A DNA stretch of 64,000 nt from an uncultured Alphaproteobacteria bacterium (GCA_903899945.1 CAIULA010000013.1:54486-118485); one strand, 5' to 3'; shown: positions 42,914-52,566, numbered from the stretch's first letter. Numbers and translations: made by a program. Notes: generated from the letters alone by a model not told the origin.

Positions 42914-43804
42914 GTGATTAAAACAACAACAATTTTAAAAAATTTAATAAACTCTAAAAAACTTGAATTTTTCTTAGAAGCCCACAATGGAATAAGTGCC
43001 TCCATAGTACAAGAAGCAGGTTTCAGTGGAATATGGGCAAGTGGTCTTTCGATTGCAGCCTCTCTTGGAGTTCGTGATAGCAATGAAGCCAGTTGGACTC
43101 AAGTTCTTGAAATATTAGAATTTATGAGCGATTCTACTAGCATACCAATATTAGCTGATGCTGATTCCGGGTATGGTAATTTTAATAATGTCCGCCGTCT
43201 TGTAAAAAAACTGGAACAGCGTGGCATTGCAGGTATGTGTATTGAAGATAAAGAATTCCCTAAAAAAAATTCTTTTATCAATAGCGAATCTCAGTATTTA
43301 GTTTCAATAGATGAATTTGTTGGAAAAATACAAGCTGCTAAAGATACCCAAATAGATCCAGATTTTTGTGTGATAGCACGCACAGAAGCGATCATAACGA
43401 CTCAAAACATAGATGAAGCATTGCTTAGGTGCCAAGCCTATTATCATGCCGGAGCAGATGCCTTAGTGATACATTCTAAAAGACAAGATCCTTCAGATAT
43501 AATAACTTTTATGAAACAGTGGCATTACGACTGCCCGATAATAATTATACCAACGACATATATGGATACACCTACATCTTTATTTGAGAGTTTAAATATC
43601 AGCTTGGTTCTTTGGGCGAATCACATGTTAAGGGCAAGCGTTTACCAAATGAAAAAGATAGCAGCCTTAATTTTTGCTAACTCTTCTGTCTTAGAAGCTG
43701 ATAAGAAAATTGCTTCCTTAGAAGAAATTTTTCGGTTTCAAAAAGTACAAGAGCTAGAAGAGGCAGAAAAGATTTATCTCTCTCATCCATCCTATAAATG
43801 TTAA
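42914..43804 (+). CDS. Phosphoenolpyruvate phosphomutase
   Basis: This 296-residue protein belongs to the isocitrate lyase/PEP mutase superfamily. LEAHNGISASIVQEAGFSGIW, ILADADSGYGN (metal-binding Asp82/Asp84) and VIARTEA are present. The diagnostic motif EDK-x5-NS is exact (Glu111-Asp112-Lys113 to Asn119-Ser120, reading EDKEFPKKNS), which separates true PEP mutases from methylisocitrate lyases. The enzyme makes phosphonopyruvate, the entry to almost all biological C-P bonds, and needs a pulling step. No phosphonopyruvate decarboxylase gene is nearby. The start is GTG. Confidence 0.88.
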   Translation: MIKTTTILKNLINSKKLEFFLEAHNGISASIVQEAGFSGIWASGLSIAASLGVRDSNEASWTQVLEILEFMSDSTSIPILADADSGYGNFNNVRRLVKKLEQRGIAGMCIEDKEFPKKNSFINSESQYLVSIDEFVGKIQAAKDTQIDPDFCVIARTEAIITTQNIDEALLRCQAYYHAGADALVIHSKRQDPSDIITFMKQWHYDCPIIIIPTTYMDTPTSLFESLNISLVLWANHMLRASVYQMKKIAALIFANSSVLEADKKIASLEEIFRFQKVQELEEAEKIYLSHPSYKC

Positions 43805-43853
43805 TATTATTACGAAGCAAGATTAATAAAAGCAAGCACATTGACTAAGTGGA

Positions 43854-44189
43854 TTATCTCTGGGCTGGCTTTTCACTGAAATGAGTTTCATATTTATCTG
43901 CGACTTCTATCCAGTCCTCTGCCTTTTTAGAAGATGGTAACTTCTCTACTATATTAGGCCATATAGATGCGTACTTTTGATTTAACTCTAGCCAAATCTG
44001 CGCTCTTGGATCCGTATCAGGTAAAATCGCATTTGCTCTACATTCATTTACGCAAGCTCCACAATCTATACACTCTTCAGGATGAATAACTAGCATATTT
44101 TCTCCCTCATAAAAACAGTCAGCAACACATGCAGGAACGCAATCTGTAAATTTACATTTTATACATGCTTCCGTTACAACGTAAGTCAT
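43854..44189 (-). CDS. fdxA: 7Fe ferredoxin (FdxA type)
   Basis: This 111-residue protein has the 3Fe-4S/4Fe-4S pattern: [21 protein letters not shown] (shown only as a family landmark) and [12 protein letters not shown], then the helical C-terminal extension typical of alphaproteobacterial FdxA. It carries electrons at low potential. It lies opposite to its neighbours within the island and could serve the radical SAM or other oxidoreductase there, but it may simply be a general ferredoxin. Confidence 0.92.
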   Translation of the reverse strand: MTYVVTEACIKCKFTDCVPACVADCFYEGENMLVIHPEECIDCGACVNECRANAILPDTDPRAQIWLELNQKYASIWPNIVEKLPSSKKAEDWIEVADKYETHFSEKPAQR

Positions 44190-44375
44190 TTGTGCTCCTT
44201 ATTCATAAGTTTTAGCTTCTTTATTTGAGGTATATTGGTGCAAAATAAATATTTTGTCACTCATCTATAAGGTGAATTTTATTAGAAAATCTTCTTTTGG
44301 AAACTCAGCAGTCCATACTATAAAGAGTCAAATTGGTGCGGTTTTCGTGAAGTTTAGACGAAGGAAATAAAATTT

Positions 44376-44813
44376 ATGAATTTGCAACAATTGAAAATCA
44401 ACAAAGAAATCCACGTTTTAGCTCGAGCAGTAATTATCGATCAAGGAATGATACTACTTTCCCGAGCAAAGCAATTTACACCTGAGTTTTTTGTGCTGCC
44501 AGGAGGTCATATAGAACATGGAGAAAGTGCAAGGCAGGCACTTCAACGAGAACTATTAGAAGAATCAGGTTTTGAGTTCCAAGTTAAAAGGTTTGTTGGA
44601 TGTTTGGAATGCAGTTTTGATATGCAAAATATATGTCATTCGCATGAATATAATCTTATTTTTGAAGCAGAGTCTTTTACTGTTAGAGCTATGCACTCTC
44701 TACCTTCTGCAATTAAACTCGAATGGTTATCTTTTGAAAAACTTCCAGAAATTAATTTACAGCCAAAAAGTTTAAAAGATTGCTTAAAAGAATGGCTTAA
44801 AAGAATGGCTTAA
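44376..44813 (+). CDS. Nudix hydrolase
   Basis: This 145-residue protein has an exact Nudix box: G-x5-E-x7-RE-x2-EE-x-G from GGHIEHGESARQALQ through RELLEESGF. It also has ARAVIIDQGMILLSRAK and VLPGGH strands. Nudix enzymes hydrolyse nucleoside diphosphate-X compounds. The substrate is unknown; in this setting a nucleotide-conjugated intermediate is possible. Confidence 0.87.
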   Translation: MNLQQLKINKEIHVLARAVIIDQGMILLSRAKQFTPEFFVLPGGHIEHGESARQALQRELLEESGFEFQVKRFVGCLECSFDMQNICHSHEYNLIFEAESFTVRAMHSLPSAIKLEWLSFEKLPEINLQPKSLKDCLKEWLKRMA

Positions 44814-45002
44814 AAGTGATTTAAATCTCTCTTTTCAAAGCCAAATGTTATGCTAGAAAACCTCACATACAAAATAATTATGCAAAGAAAAATTACTATA
44901 TAGGTTGTATTTTTATCGTCTTTTTTTGTTTAAAAATTCTCTACCCTTTAAGCCAGCAAGTAATACCGATAAACGAAATTGTGTTAAAAAAGGAAGAAAC
45001 AC

Positions 45003-46583
45003 ATGAAGATAGGTTTAATAAGCCCTAATGATAAAGGATCATATCGTAACGCCAATTTTTTAACAGAAAATTTAGGAATAGGTTACCTTTGCGCGTATCT
45101 AGAAGAACGAGGTCATGAGGTTATTATGTGTGATGCTCGTTTTAATGATTTTTCCCCTCAAACTGCAGTCAAAGAAATGGGATCTAAATCGCTTGATATT
45201 TTAGGTTTTTCAATCTGGACTGGTGAAGGTGCCGAATGGTGCAAGCAATTTCTAAGTCATTTTATAAGGAAACAAAAAAATATTCGTATTGTTCTTGGTG
45301 GATATTTTCCAACATTACAACCAGAAAGAAGCTTTGAAATTCTTCCTCATGCAGATGTTATTGTGATGGGTGAAGGAGAAGAGATTTTGTGTAACCTTGT
45401 GAGTGCTTTTGAGAAGCAAAAAGAATGGAAGGATCTTCATGGTATTGCATACTTTAGTTCTAAGGAGAAAAAGGTAATTACGAATGCCCGCGCAAAATTA
45501 CTTGAAGATTTAGATGAGCTTCCTTGGCCTAAACGATATTTAACTGAAAAAATGGGGGAATACGACGAAGTCTATCTTGAAGGCAGCAGAGGATGTGTCT
45601 TTTGCTGCACTTTTTGCGCTATAAGGCCTTTTGTAGGGATAGGTGCTGGATCTGCCTGGCGACATAGATCCGCCGCTGACATAGTAAACGAAATAAAATA
45701 TTTAAGGCAACAAAATCCTACTTTAAAAACTTTCCGTTTTATTGATTCAGATTTTATTGGTCCTGCAGAGCATGCAAGAGCAGAAGAGTTTGCACTCTTA
45801 GCAAAACAAGAATTACCAGGGATCAAATTCCATGCTGAAGGACGGGCTGTTTCAATCGCAAAAAGTAAATGTTTGCTAGAAAAACTCAAAGAAGCAGGCT
45901 TGTATAGAGTTTACCTTGGGGTTGAGTCAGGGAGTCAAAGAATCTTAAATAAAATGAACAAACAGACAACGGTACAAGAAAATAAAGACGCAATAGCAGT
46001 TCTAAAAAAATTAGGAATAGACTGTACCTATGGTTTTATCATGTTCACTCCCTGGACCATGGAGGAAGATATAGAAGAAAATGTAAAATTTTTAACAGAA
46101 GTAGGCAATATTCAAATGAACAAATTCTTTACCGAATTATTGCTCATTCCTAATACTGCGGCGTACAAAATGGCTCGAAGTGATTTTACTATTTCGCTTA
46201 AAGAAAATGACACTACGTATTATACATATCCCAGCTTAACAACGTCTGTAGCAAGAATCAGGGAAATAGGTAATATTTTAGAAAAGAAGAGAGCGGATTT
46301 CATGAACAAACTTTGGTTTATTCATAGGGGTATTCGCAATGCTCATAGACGTAACCTTATTGAAACGACATCATATGAAGTAGGTTCTAATAGCTTATTT
46401 CTGAACATTTTTGATTTCTGTTGGAAGCAAGCTAAGGAAAATACCTTACCTGAAATAGAGATTGTAAATACCTGCATAGAAAACTTTACTCCTCAGATTA
46501 CAAGTTTTCTAAATACATTAGCTGAAAAAAACCTTCTTAAGGTTAGTTCGTTTACTGATGAGTTTCAATATAATGTATCCTAG
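45003..46583 (+). CDS. Cobalamin-binding-domain radical SAM enzyme
   Basis: This 526-residue protein has an N-terminal B12-binding-like Rossmann domain (KIGLISPND, LGIGYLCAYLEERGHEV, IVLGGYFPTLQPE, VIVMGEGEE). The radical SAM cluster follows, C-x3-C-x2-C at 198, 202 and 205 (GCVFCCTFC). SGSQRILNKMNKQT and YGFIMFTPW are typical of this class. The usual DxHxxG cobalamin motif is not evident. Relatives methylate unactivated carbon or phosphorus centres, including in phosphonate antibiotics, or rearrange substrates. It is the last gene before the right repeat. Confidence 0.87.
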   Translation: MKIGLISPNDKGSYRNANFLTENLGIGYLCAYLEERGHEVIMCDARFNDFSPQTAVKEMGSKSLDILGFSIWTGEGAEWCKQFLSHFIRKQKNIRIVLGGYFPTLQPERSFEILPHADVIVMGEGEEILCNLVSAFEKQKEWKDLHGIAYFSSKEKKVITNARAKLLEDLDELPWPKRYLTEKMGEYDEVYLEGSRGCVFCCTFCAIRPFVGIGAGSAWRHRSAADIVNEIKYLRQQNPTLKTFRFIDSDFIGPAEHARAEEFALLAKQELPGIKFHAEGRAVSIAKSKCLLEKLKEAGLYRVYLGVESGSQRILNKMNKQTTVQENKDAIAVLKKLGIDCTYGFIMFTPWTMEEDIEENVKFLTEVGNIQMNKFFTELLLIPNTAAYKMARSDFTISLKENDTTYYTYPSLTTSVARIREIGNILEKKRADFMNKLWFIHRGIRNAHRRNLIETTSYEVGSNSLFLNIFDFCWKQAKENTLPEIEIVNTCIENFTPQITSFLNTLAEKNLLKVSSFTDEFQYNVS

Positions 46584-46593
46584 GAGTCTGAAC

Positions 46594-46605
46594 GGCTTTG
46601 TTCGG
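46594..46605 (+). repeat. Right copy of island-flanking inverted repeat (IS-end-like)
   Basis: GGCTTTGTTCGG begins 10 bases after the radical SAM gene stop and is the exact inverse of the copy at 31244-31255. Confidence 0.6.
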
Positions 46606-47053
46606 CAATGTAATCTTCCTTTTTTAACAAGTTCAATAATAGTCTTTACTACTGTGAAATAACCGGATTTATAAATATCTTCTGGCTGATATCTTTAATA
46701 CACGGATCAGTAAAGTGGATTTGATAAATCGGTTCTTGATAATTAAATTATACTCAACACCCAATTTTGTCTGAGCAGAAAGCTGTCAGATTTCATTTCT
46801 GAATAAAAATTGAAGCGCTGAAAAATTTTTTCATCCGGATAGTATTTTTACGAAAGAAGAGTATGACGATTCCCTTATTTTATCTGTAATTTCATTTAAT
46901 AGGATCTAGCCCAAAGTCCTAAGACTTGTCTTAAGGCATCTCCTCCGTATATTTCCATTCAATTCTTTTGTTATTTCTCAGACATACAGAAGACCTGTTA
47001 AGAAAATATCTTCTGCTTCAAAACATAAAGATTTTTGGTGAAGGGAAATTAAA
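46606..47053. other. Intergenic region at the right island boundary
   Basis: About 450 bases without a credible gene lie between the right repeat and the small LuxR-type gene. Short broken frames suggest decayed mobile-element DNA. AAGGG lies 11 bases ahead of the LuxR-type start. Confidence 0.4.
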
Positions 47054-47383
47054 ATGGAAAGCTATGTTTCAATCTCTGATGAAAATATTTTTAACTCAAA
47101 TTTCAGCTCTAATTTGTTAAAAATCAATACACCTAAAAATCAAAAGACAAAATCTTTTGTAATTAAGGGAAAAACAATCTCTATATCAAATAGAGAATTC
47201 CAATGTATTAAACTTCTGGCTCATGGAAAACGAGCTAAAGAGATAGCAAGGTATTTGAAAATTTCTCATAGAACTGTTGAGTGTTATCTAGAGTTTTTAA
47301 GAGAAAAAACAGACTGTGATTATCATGAAAAACTTGTTGATTTTTATTGGACCTTTTTAGAACCAAAAATTATTGATATTTAA
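47054..47383 (+). CDS. Small LuxR-type HTH protein
   Basis: This 109-residue protein has an unstructured N-terminus and then a LuxR/GerE HTH: SNREFQCIKLLAHGKRAKEI, RYLKISHRTVECYLEFLREK. There is no receiver or autoinducer domain, so it is a stand-alone DNA-binding unit. The same type of HTH heads the large island regulator. It lies just outside the right repeat and convergent to rpoD. Confidence 0.75.
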   Translation: MESYVSISDENIFNSNFSSNLLKINTPKNQKTKSFVIKGKTISISNREFQCIKLLAHGKRAKEIARYLKISHRTVECYLEFLREKTDCDYHEKLVDFYWTFLEPKIIDI

Positions 47384-47435
47384 TCAAATGATTTTGATTA
47401 TGGTAGAATCGATATAAAGTAAAATATGTCGATTC
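47381..47435. repeat. Two inverted repeats after the small LuxR-type gene
   Basis: TAATCAAA (47381-47388) pairs with TTTGATTA (47393-47400), covering the stop codon. GAATCGA (47406-47412) pairs with TCGATTC (47429-47435). Neither is followed by a T run. Confidence 0.55.
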
Positions 47436-47445
47436 AATCAGCATA

Positions 47446-47487
47446 TTACAAAAACATGTCGAAAACTTTAAAATTCTTCGACATGTT
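47446..47487 (-). terminator. Terminator of rpoD, possibly bidirectional
   Basis: AACATGTCGAA (47453-47463) and TTCGACATGTT (47477-47487) form an 11-bp stem. Read on the minus strand the stem is followed by a short T run, fitting the end of the dnaG-rpoD transcript. On the plus strand GCTGTTTT follows, so it could also end the LuxR-type gene. Confidence 0.65.
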
Positions 47488-47533
47488 GCTGTTTTAAATT
47501 AAGATTTCAGGGGTATTTCACCTAGTAAAATCC

Positions 47534-49447
47534 TCACGTATCCAAGAAACTTCTAAGTTTACGAGAACGGCTTGGATGTTTTAATTTACGCAAAGCCTTT
47601 GCTTCGATCTGACGGATACGCTCACGGGTTACAGCAAACTGTTGGCCCACTTCTTCTAAGGTGTGGTCGGTGTTCATTCCGATACCAAAACGCATACGAA
47701 GAACACGTTCCTCGCGCGGCGTTAAGCTTGCTAAAACACGCGTTGTTGTCTCGCGAAGATTAGCATGAATCGCGGCTTCGATTGGCAGAACTGCGTTCTT
47801 ATCCTCAATAAAGTCACCCAAATGACTATCTTCCTCATCACCGATTGGCGTTTCAAGACTGATCGGTTCTTTTGCAATTTTCATGACTTTACGAACCTTG
47901 TCCAAAGGCATCACTAACTTTTCAGCCAACTCCTCTGGCGTTGGTTCACGGCCTATTTCGTGCATAATTTGACGCGATGTGCGAACCAGCTTGTTAATTG
48001 TTTCGATCATGTGAACAGGAATACGAATGGTACGCGCCTGGTCTGCGATTGAACGAGTAATAGCCTGCCTGATCCACCAAGTTGCATACGTTGAAAACTT
48101 ATAACCACGTCTGTATTCAAACTTATCAACAGCCTTCATCAGCCCGATGTTGCCTTCTTGAATAAGATCAAGGAACTGAAGACCACGATTCGTATATTTC
48201 TTAGCAATTGAAATAACAAGACGAAGGTTTGCTTCAATCATTTCTTTTTTGGCGCGCGATGCATCCCGTTCACCTCTTTGAATGACTGAGACAATGCGAC
48301 GGAATTCTGCAAAAGGAACGTGAATTCTATCTTCAATATCTTTAATAGATTGGACAAATTTCTGAAGGGACGCCTCTTGCGTTTCAATAAATTTTTTCCA
48401 ACCCTTATCATTTAGTTCTTTTAATTTATTTAACCATTGCTCGTTAAAAGCTTGATTGAGGAAATGCTTTAAAAATTGATCGCGTTTTACACCAGCCGCG
48501 TCAGCCTGCATTGCGAACGAACGTTCCATATTAGCAATGACTCGATTCAACTCGTTATGCTGATCGATAAGTTCTTCCATACAAATAATATTGAGCTTTA
48601 ATTCTTCGAAATTGGTGATAAGTTGTTGTTTTAATTCTTTATACTCAGGATCATCCGCAACTATTGTTCCCTGCTTTTTCAAAAGAACTTTCTGACATTT
48701 GAAAAGCTGATCATAGAAATCTAAGTGATTTTGAAAAAGAGCTATAACCTTATTACGCGCAGCTTCTTCTGCATCGGACAAAGCAATCTTAGCGCTCTCT
48801 TCTGTAACGATTTCGCCTTCAGGAAGATCAAAATCAACCTCTTCAGACTCAAGATCCTCCTCGCTTACATTCGTATCCACTGTGATCAGGTCACGAATAT
48901 ATAATCTTCCGGCTTCAAGCTGAGCCTTCCAATTTCTCAAAAGTTGAGCAGTAACTGGGCTCTCGCACAAGCTTCCAACCATAGTTTCCCGACCAGATTC
49001 AATCCTTTTAGCAATTGCGATTTCACCCTCACGAGACAATAACTCAACATTCCCCATTTCCCTGAGATACATGCGTACAGGATCATCGGTACGGCCAGCA
49101 ACCTCTTCAGCAGCCTCTTCTTCTGAATCTTCTACCTCAAAATCAGATATAGAAAGGCCTTCAGCTAAATTTCCAGACAACGCCGTTTCTTCAGCTTCAT
49201 CACTGTCCACAATGCTAATTCCCATGTCAGCAATCATGGTCATAGATTCATCAATCTGCTCTGATGACAATTGATTTTGAGGTAAAGCTTCATTTAACTC
49301 ATCATAGGTGATGTAACCTCTCTCTTTTCCTTTGGCAAGCAACCTCTTCAAAAGAGGGTTTGATTTACTTAGTTCAATCAAAGGAACATCTAATTCTTCG
49401 GTTGCAGATTCATCAACTTTTTTCATCGCCTTTCCTGCCATTTGCAA
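47534..49447 (-). CDS. rpoD: Primary RNA polymerase sigma factor (sigma-70)
   Basis: This 637-residue protein contains region 1.1 ([12 protein letters not shown]), 1.2 ([21 protein letters not shown]), the non-conserved insert, 2 ([34 protein letters not shown]), 3 and 4 ([18 protein letters not shown], [20 protein letters not shown]). It directs housekeeping transcription. AAGGAG lies 5 bases before the TTG start and 11 before an ATG two codons later; either is possible. It follows dnaG, the classical macromolecular-synthesis arrangement without rpsU. Confidence 0.96.
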   Translation of the reverse strand: MQMAGKAMKKVDESATEELDVPLIELSKSNPLLKRLLAKGKERGYITYDELNEALPQNQLSSEQIDESMTMIADMGISIVDSDEAEETALSGNLAEGLSISDFEVEDSEEEAAEEVAGRTDDPVRMYLREMGNVELLSREGEIAIAKRIESGRETMVGSLCESPVTAQLLRNWKAQLEAGRLYIRDLITVDTNVSEEDLESEEVDFDLPEGEIVTEESAKIALSDAEEAARNKVIALFQNHLDFYDQLFKCQKVLLKKQGTIVADDPEYKELKQQLITNFEELKLNIICMEELIDQHNELNRVIANMERSFAMQADAAGVKRDQFLKHFLNQAFNEQWLNKLKELNDKGWKKFIETQEASLQKFVQSIKDIEDRIHVPFAEFRRIVSVIQRGERDASRAKKEMIEANLRLVISIAKKYTNRGLQFLDLIQEGNIGLMKAVDKFEYRRGYKFSTYATWWIRQAITRSIADQARTIRIPVHMIETINKLVRTSRQIMHEIGREPTPEELAEKLVMPLDKVRKVMKIAKEPISLETPIGDEEDSHLGDFIEDKNAVLPIEAAIHANLRETTTRVLASLTPREERVLRMRFGIGMNTDHTLEEVGQQFAVTRERIRQIEAKALRKLKHPSRSRKLRSFLDT

Positions 49448-49490
49448 TTGTGCTCCTTAAAAAATAAAATTATAAAAAATAAAAATTAAT

Positions 49491-51275
49491 TCAATCTAAA
49501 GACGTTAAATTTGCCTTTAGTGCTTTTAGCTTTTCCCATGCCTTTTGATCAAAAGATGTCTTCATATCTTCCGTGGAATGCTTAAGATCTTTTTTCATTA
49601 GCTCTTGGTATGTCGCCCTTTGCCAAAGCTCTCTCCATCTTTCTAGCGCCACAGCCGGATCTGTACCCTCGCCTGCAAAAGGAGCATGGACATAAATGCT
49701 CTTATCTAATATTTCCTCTAGAATAGAACCAAAACCTTTTGTTTGCAAAGCCAACTTCAAGTCTTGTACATCTCCATTAAGACTTTCTAGAAGATAATCC
49801 CCCAAATCAGCCCATTCTTTTCTTTCAAATTCGATAATCGCAAACTGCTCAGCAATCTCATGTAATAATGTGGGGTGATTTATAACTGTTGCCAATAAAA
49901 TTTTCTGAGATAAAGAATTTTTTTTATGTAAGCCGTCTTTTTTACTAAAAAGAACCTGGTTAGATCCCGTTTTTAAAGACTCACGCGACCTAAAAGGTTT
50001 ATACCACAAATTTCGTAATCTTTCATTAAAATCCAACTTATAAAAATACTTGACCTCGGAATCCTCTATTTTTTCAATCAGTTCTAAAGCATTCTTTTTA
50101 AAAGAGGCCTTTTCTTCAGGATCAGCATTTTCTAGAGATTTCTCAGAAAACAATAAACCTTGCCATAAAGTGTCAACCAATGATGATGGAGTAGAGAATA
50201 TCTTTCGAAGCGCTTCCTTGCCTTTTGATTTCAAAAAACTATCAGGATCTTCGCCTTTTGGAAGATTTATAAATTTTAATGTCTTTTGAGAAGAAAGCAA
50301 GGGAAGCGCTTTTTCTGCTGCCCTGAATGCAGCTCTTAACCCTGCATTATCCCCATCAAAACATAAAAGAGGCTGAGGGTTTCTCTTCCATAAGAGTTGC
50401 AATTGTTCGATTGTTAAAGCCGTTCCAAGCGGCGCAACAGCTGTCTTCCATCCTGCTTCAGATAAAGCGATAACGTCGCTGTATCCCTCAACAACAATTA
50501 AAGGCTGATCTTTATTCACATGTTTGCCTGCATTTGAATAATTATAAAGGATCTGCCCTTTATGAAAAAAAACAGTATCAGATGAATTTAGATACTTAGG
50601 TTGCCCCTCTCCTAAAATCCGCCCCCCAAATGCAACAACACGTCCCTTAAGATCTAAAATAGGAAACATGACTCGACCGCGAAAACGATCATAAGGTTCT
50701 TTTTTATCCTCTGACTGAATAAAAAGACCTGAAGACAACATTGCTCTTTTTGAAAATCCCTTCGCTAAAAAAGTTTGATAAAGAGAAGAAAATCCTTTAT
50801 TTCTATCAGGCGCAAATCCAAGCCTAAACTCTTCGATTGTTTTTTCAAGAAACCCTCTGTGCTTTAGATAGGTTCGTGCCTCATCCCCAAGAGATCGCTT
50901 TAAATTTTCTTGGTACCATAGGCAAGCCTCTTCTAATAAAGTAAAGTATTCTTCCCCTTCTGCCGTTTCTTTTTTCTCATTTTTTTCAGGCAAAATTACG
51001 CCTGTTAAATTCGCCAGATGCTTTACTGCATCCATAAAACTCAAATTCTGACGATGCATAGTATACGTAATAACGTCACCATGAGCCCCGCATCCAAAAC
51101 AATGATAAAATTCTTTCGTATCGTTTATTGTAAATGAAGGAGTTTTTTCATTGTGAAAAGGGCATAACCCTGAAAACTCATGCCCTTTTCGAATCAATCG
51201 AACATCTTTTCCTATCACCTCAGACACCCTAAGACGTGCTCGGATTTGTTCGATATAAGGAGCAAAATCAGACAT
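49491..51275 (-). CDS. dnaG: DNA primase
   Basis: This 594-residue protein has the zinc-binding CHC2 domain (CPFHNEKTPSF...FYHCFGCGAHGD) at the N-terminus. The RNA-polymerase core follows, with FRLGFAPDRN, GRVMFPILDLKGRVVAFGGR, the TOPRIM motif VVEGYSDVIAL and CFDGDNAGLRAAFRA. The C-terminal helicase-binding region is less conserved. It primes replication. It overlaps the upstream ppx/gppA gene by 8 bases. Confidence 0.95.
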   Translation of the reverse strand: MSDFAPYIEQIRARLRVSEVIGKDVRLIRKGHEFSGLCPFHNEKTPSFTINDTKEFYHCFGCGAHGDVITYTMHRQNLSFMDAVKHLANLTGVILPEKNEKKETAEGEEYFTLLEEACLWYQENLKRSLGDEARTYLKHRGFLEKTIEEFRLGFAPDRNKGFSSLYQTFLAKGFSKRAMLSSGLFIQSEDKKEPYDRFRGRVMFPILDLKGRVVAFGGRILGEGQPKYLNSSDTVFFHKGQILYNYSNAGKHVNKDQPLIVVEGYSDVIALSEAGWKTAVAPLGTALTIEQLQLLWKRNPQPLLCFDGDNAGLRAAFRAAEKALPLLSSQKTLKFINLPKGEDPDSFLKSKGKEALRKIFSTPSSLVDTLWQGLLFSEKSLENADPEEKASFKKNALELIEKIEDSEVKYFYKLDFNERLRNLWYKPFRSRESLKTGSNQVLFSKKDGLHKKNSLSQKILLATVINHPTLLHEIAEQFAIIEFERKEWADLGDYLLESLNGDVQDLKLALQTKGFGSILEEILDKSIYVHAPFAGEGTDPAVALERWRELWQRATYQELMKKDLKHSTEDMKTSFDQKAWEKLKALKANLTSLD

Positions 51276-52392
51276 CTATAGTGTGATACCCCTTCTTAGA
51301 GTCTTTATTGATACTACCCAATAGTTCAGAAAGGATTCCTTCTCGAACACCCCTATCAGCGACACGCAACTCTTTTATCTGGATAGCATCGCAAATACCC
51401 TCAAGAATTGCAGATCCGACAACAACAAGCTCCGCTCTTCCTCCGCCAATACAAGGATGTTGAATTCGCTCGTTTTGAGTCATAAACAGGATCTTTTGGC
51501 TAATTGCCTTTAAAGCTTCCGTCTCAATAGTCAAGCCGTCAATAGCGCGTCTTTCATAACGCACTAACCCCATTTTAATAGCAGCAAGCGTTGTCACCGT
51601 TCCGGATGATCCAACTAGCTGCACCTCAGAATTGGCTATATGTTCTTGTATTTTATTTTTGGTAGCAAAACGAGTTATTTCATCCCTAACATGCGCCCTG
51701 ACATCTAAATGAATTTCAGGCGTTGAAGCAAATTGAGCATAAGACTCACTAACTGTAACAACACCATAAGGCAATGAAATTGAATCTATAACCTCAAAAG
51801 GGATAGGGTAACCGGGACGTTTTTTTCCAGTCTCATTAACACGAAGCCAAATTGCCTCGGTACTGCCCCCTCCTATGTCAAAAACCACAGCATAAGGAGT
51901 TTTAGGATTCAAGATGGCTGCGCAACCTGTTAAAACAAGGCGAGCCTCTTCCTCGCTTGGAATAATTTCAATATCTAATCCCAACTCGTTTCGCGCTCTA
52001 TTTATCAAAACATGCCCGTTGGCTGCTCTTCGGCATGCTTCCGTTGCAACAGCCCTAACCTTAGTTGCATGATGAAAATCTATCTTACGTCTGCAAACAC
52101 GAAGAGCCTCAATCGATCTTTCCATAGCCTCTTCCGACAGTTCACCCGTTTTATGAAGACCTTCTCCAAGACGAACAATCTTTGCAAAAGAATCAATAAT
52201 CTTCCAGGACGCGGCATTAGGGCGTCTACGAAAAAAAGTCTTCTTTAGCCCAGCCATATTAACGCTAGCAACCAAAAGTCTGCAAGAATTTGTACCAAGA
52301 TCAATTGCAGCTAACACAGGATAGTGCGCGTCGCATCGACCACTAACATAAGCAGCATTGTCATCAGCAGGAATTATAAGTTGTTTTATCAC
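51268..52392 (-). CDS. Ppx/GppA family phosphatase (exopolyphosphatase-like)
   Basis: This 374-residue protein has the ASKHA fold: AAIDLGTNSCRLLVA, AVATEACRRAANG, IIPSEEEARLVL, VVFDIGGGSTEAIW and LVGSSGTVTTLAA. It should hydrolyse polyphosphate or pppGpp, linking phosphate stores and the stringent response. A pairing next to an RrmJ-type methyltransferase is usual in alphaproteobacteria but is not seen here. It overlaps dnaG. Confidence 0.9.
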   Translation of the reverse strand: MIKQLIIPADDNAAYVSGRCDAHYPVLAAIDLGTNSCRLLVASVNMAGLKKTFFRRRPNAASWKIIDSFAKIVRLGEGLHKTGELSEEAMERSIEALRVCRRKIDFHHATKVRAVATEACRRAANGHVLINRARNELGLDIEIIPSEEEARLVLTGCAAILNPKTPYAVVFDIGGGSTEAIWLRVNETGKKRPGYPIPFEVIDSISLPYGVVTVSESYAQFASTPEIHLDVRAHVRDEITRFATKNKIQEHIANSEVQLVGSSGTVTTLAAIKMGLVRYERRAIDGLTIETEALKAISQKILFMTQNERIQHPCIGGGRAELVVVGSAILEGICDAIQIKELRVADRGVREGILSELLGSINKDSKKGYHTIDV

Positions 52393-52566
52393 AAGAGTGT
52401 GCCATTTATGATACAGTATTTATGTTTATATTAGTCTCTTTTTAAGAGGCTCTCTTTTCTAGTTTACGGAAAACAGGCAAAATATGATAGTCATAACCTA
52501 TAAAAAAATGTAAATTAATTTATTATTTCTGATTATCTGTCAGAAAATTCTTAGAATTTATTAAAA

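Noticed and set aside
32283..46583. Polyketide or non-ribosomal peptide biosynthesis in the island
   Set aside because: No ketosynthase, adenylation or carrier-protein motifs are present; the enzymes fit small-molecule or phosphonate chemistry instead.
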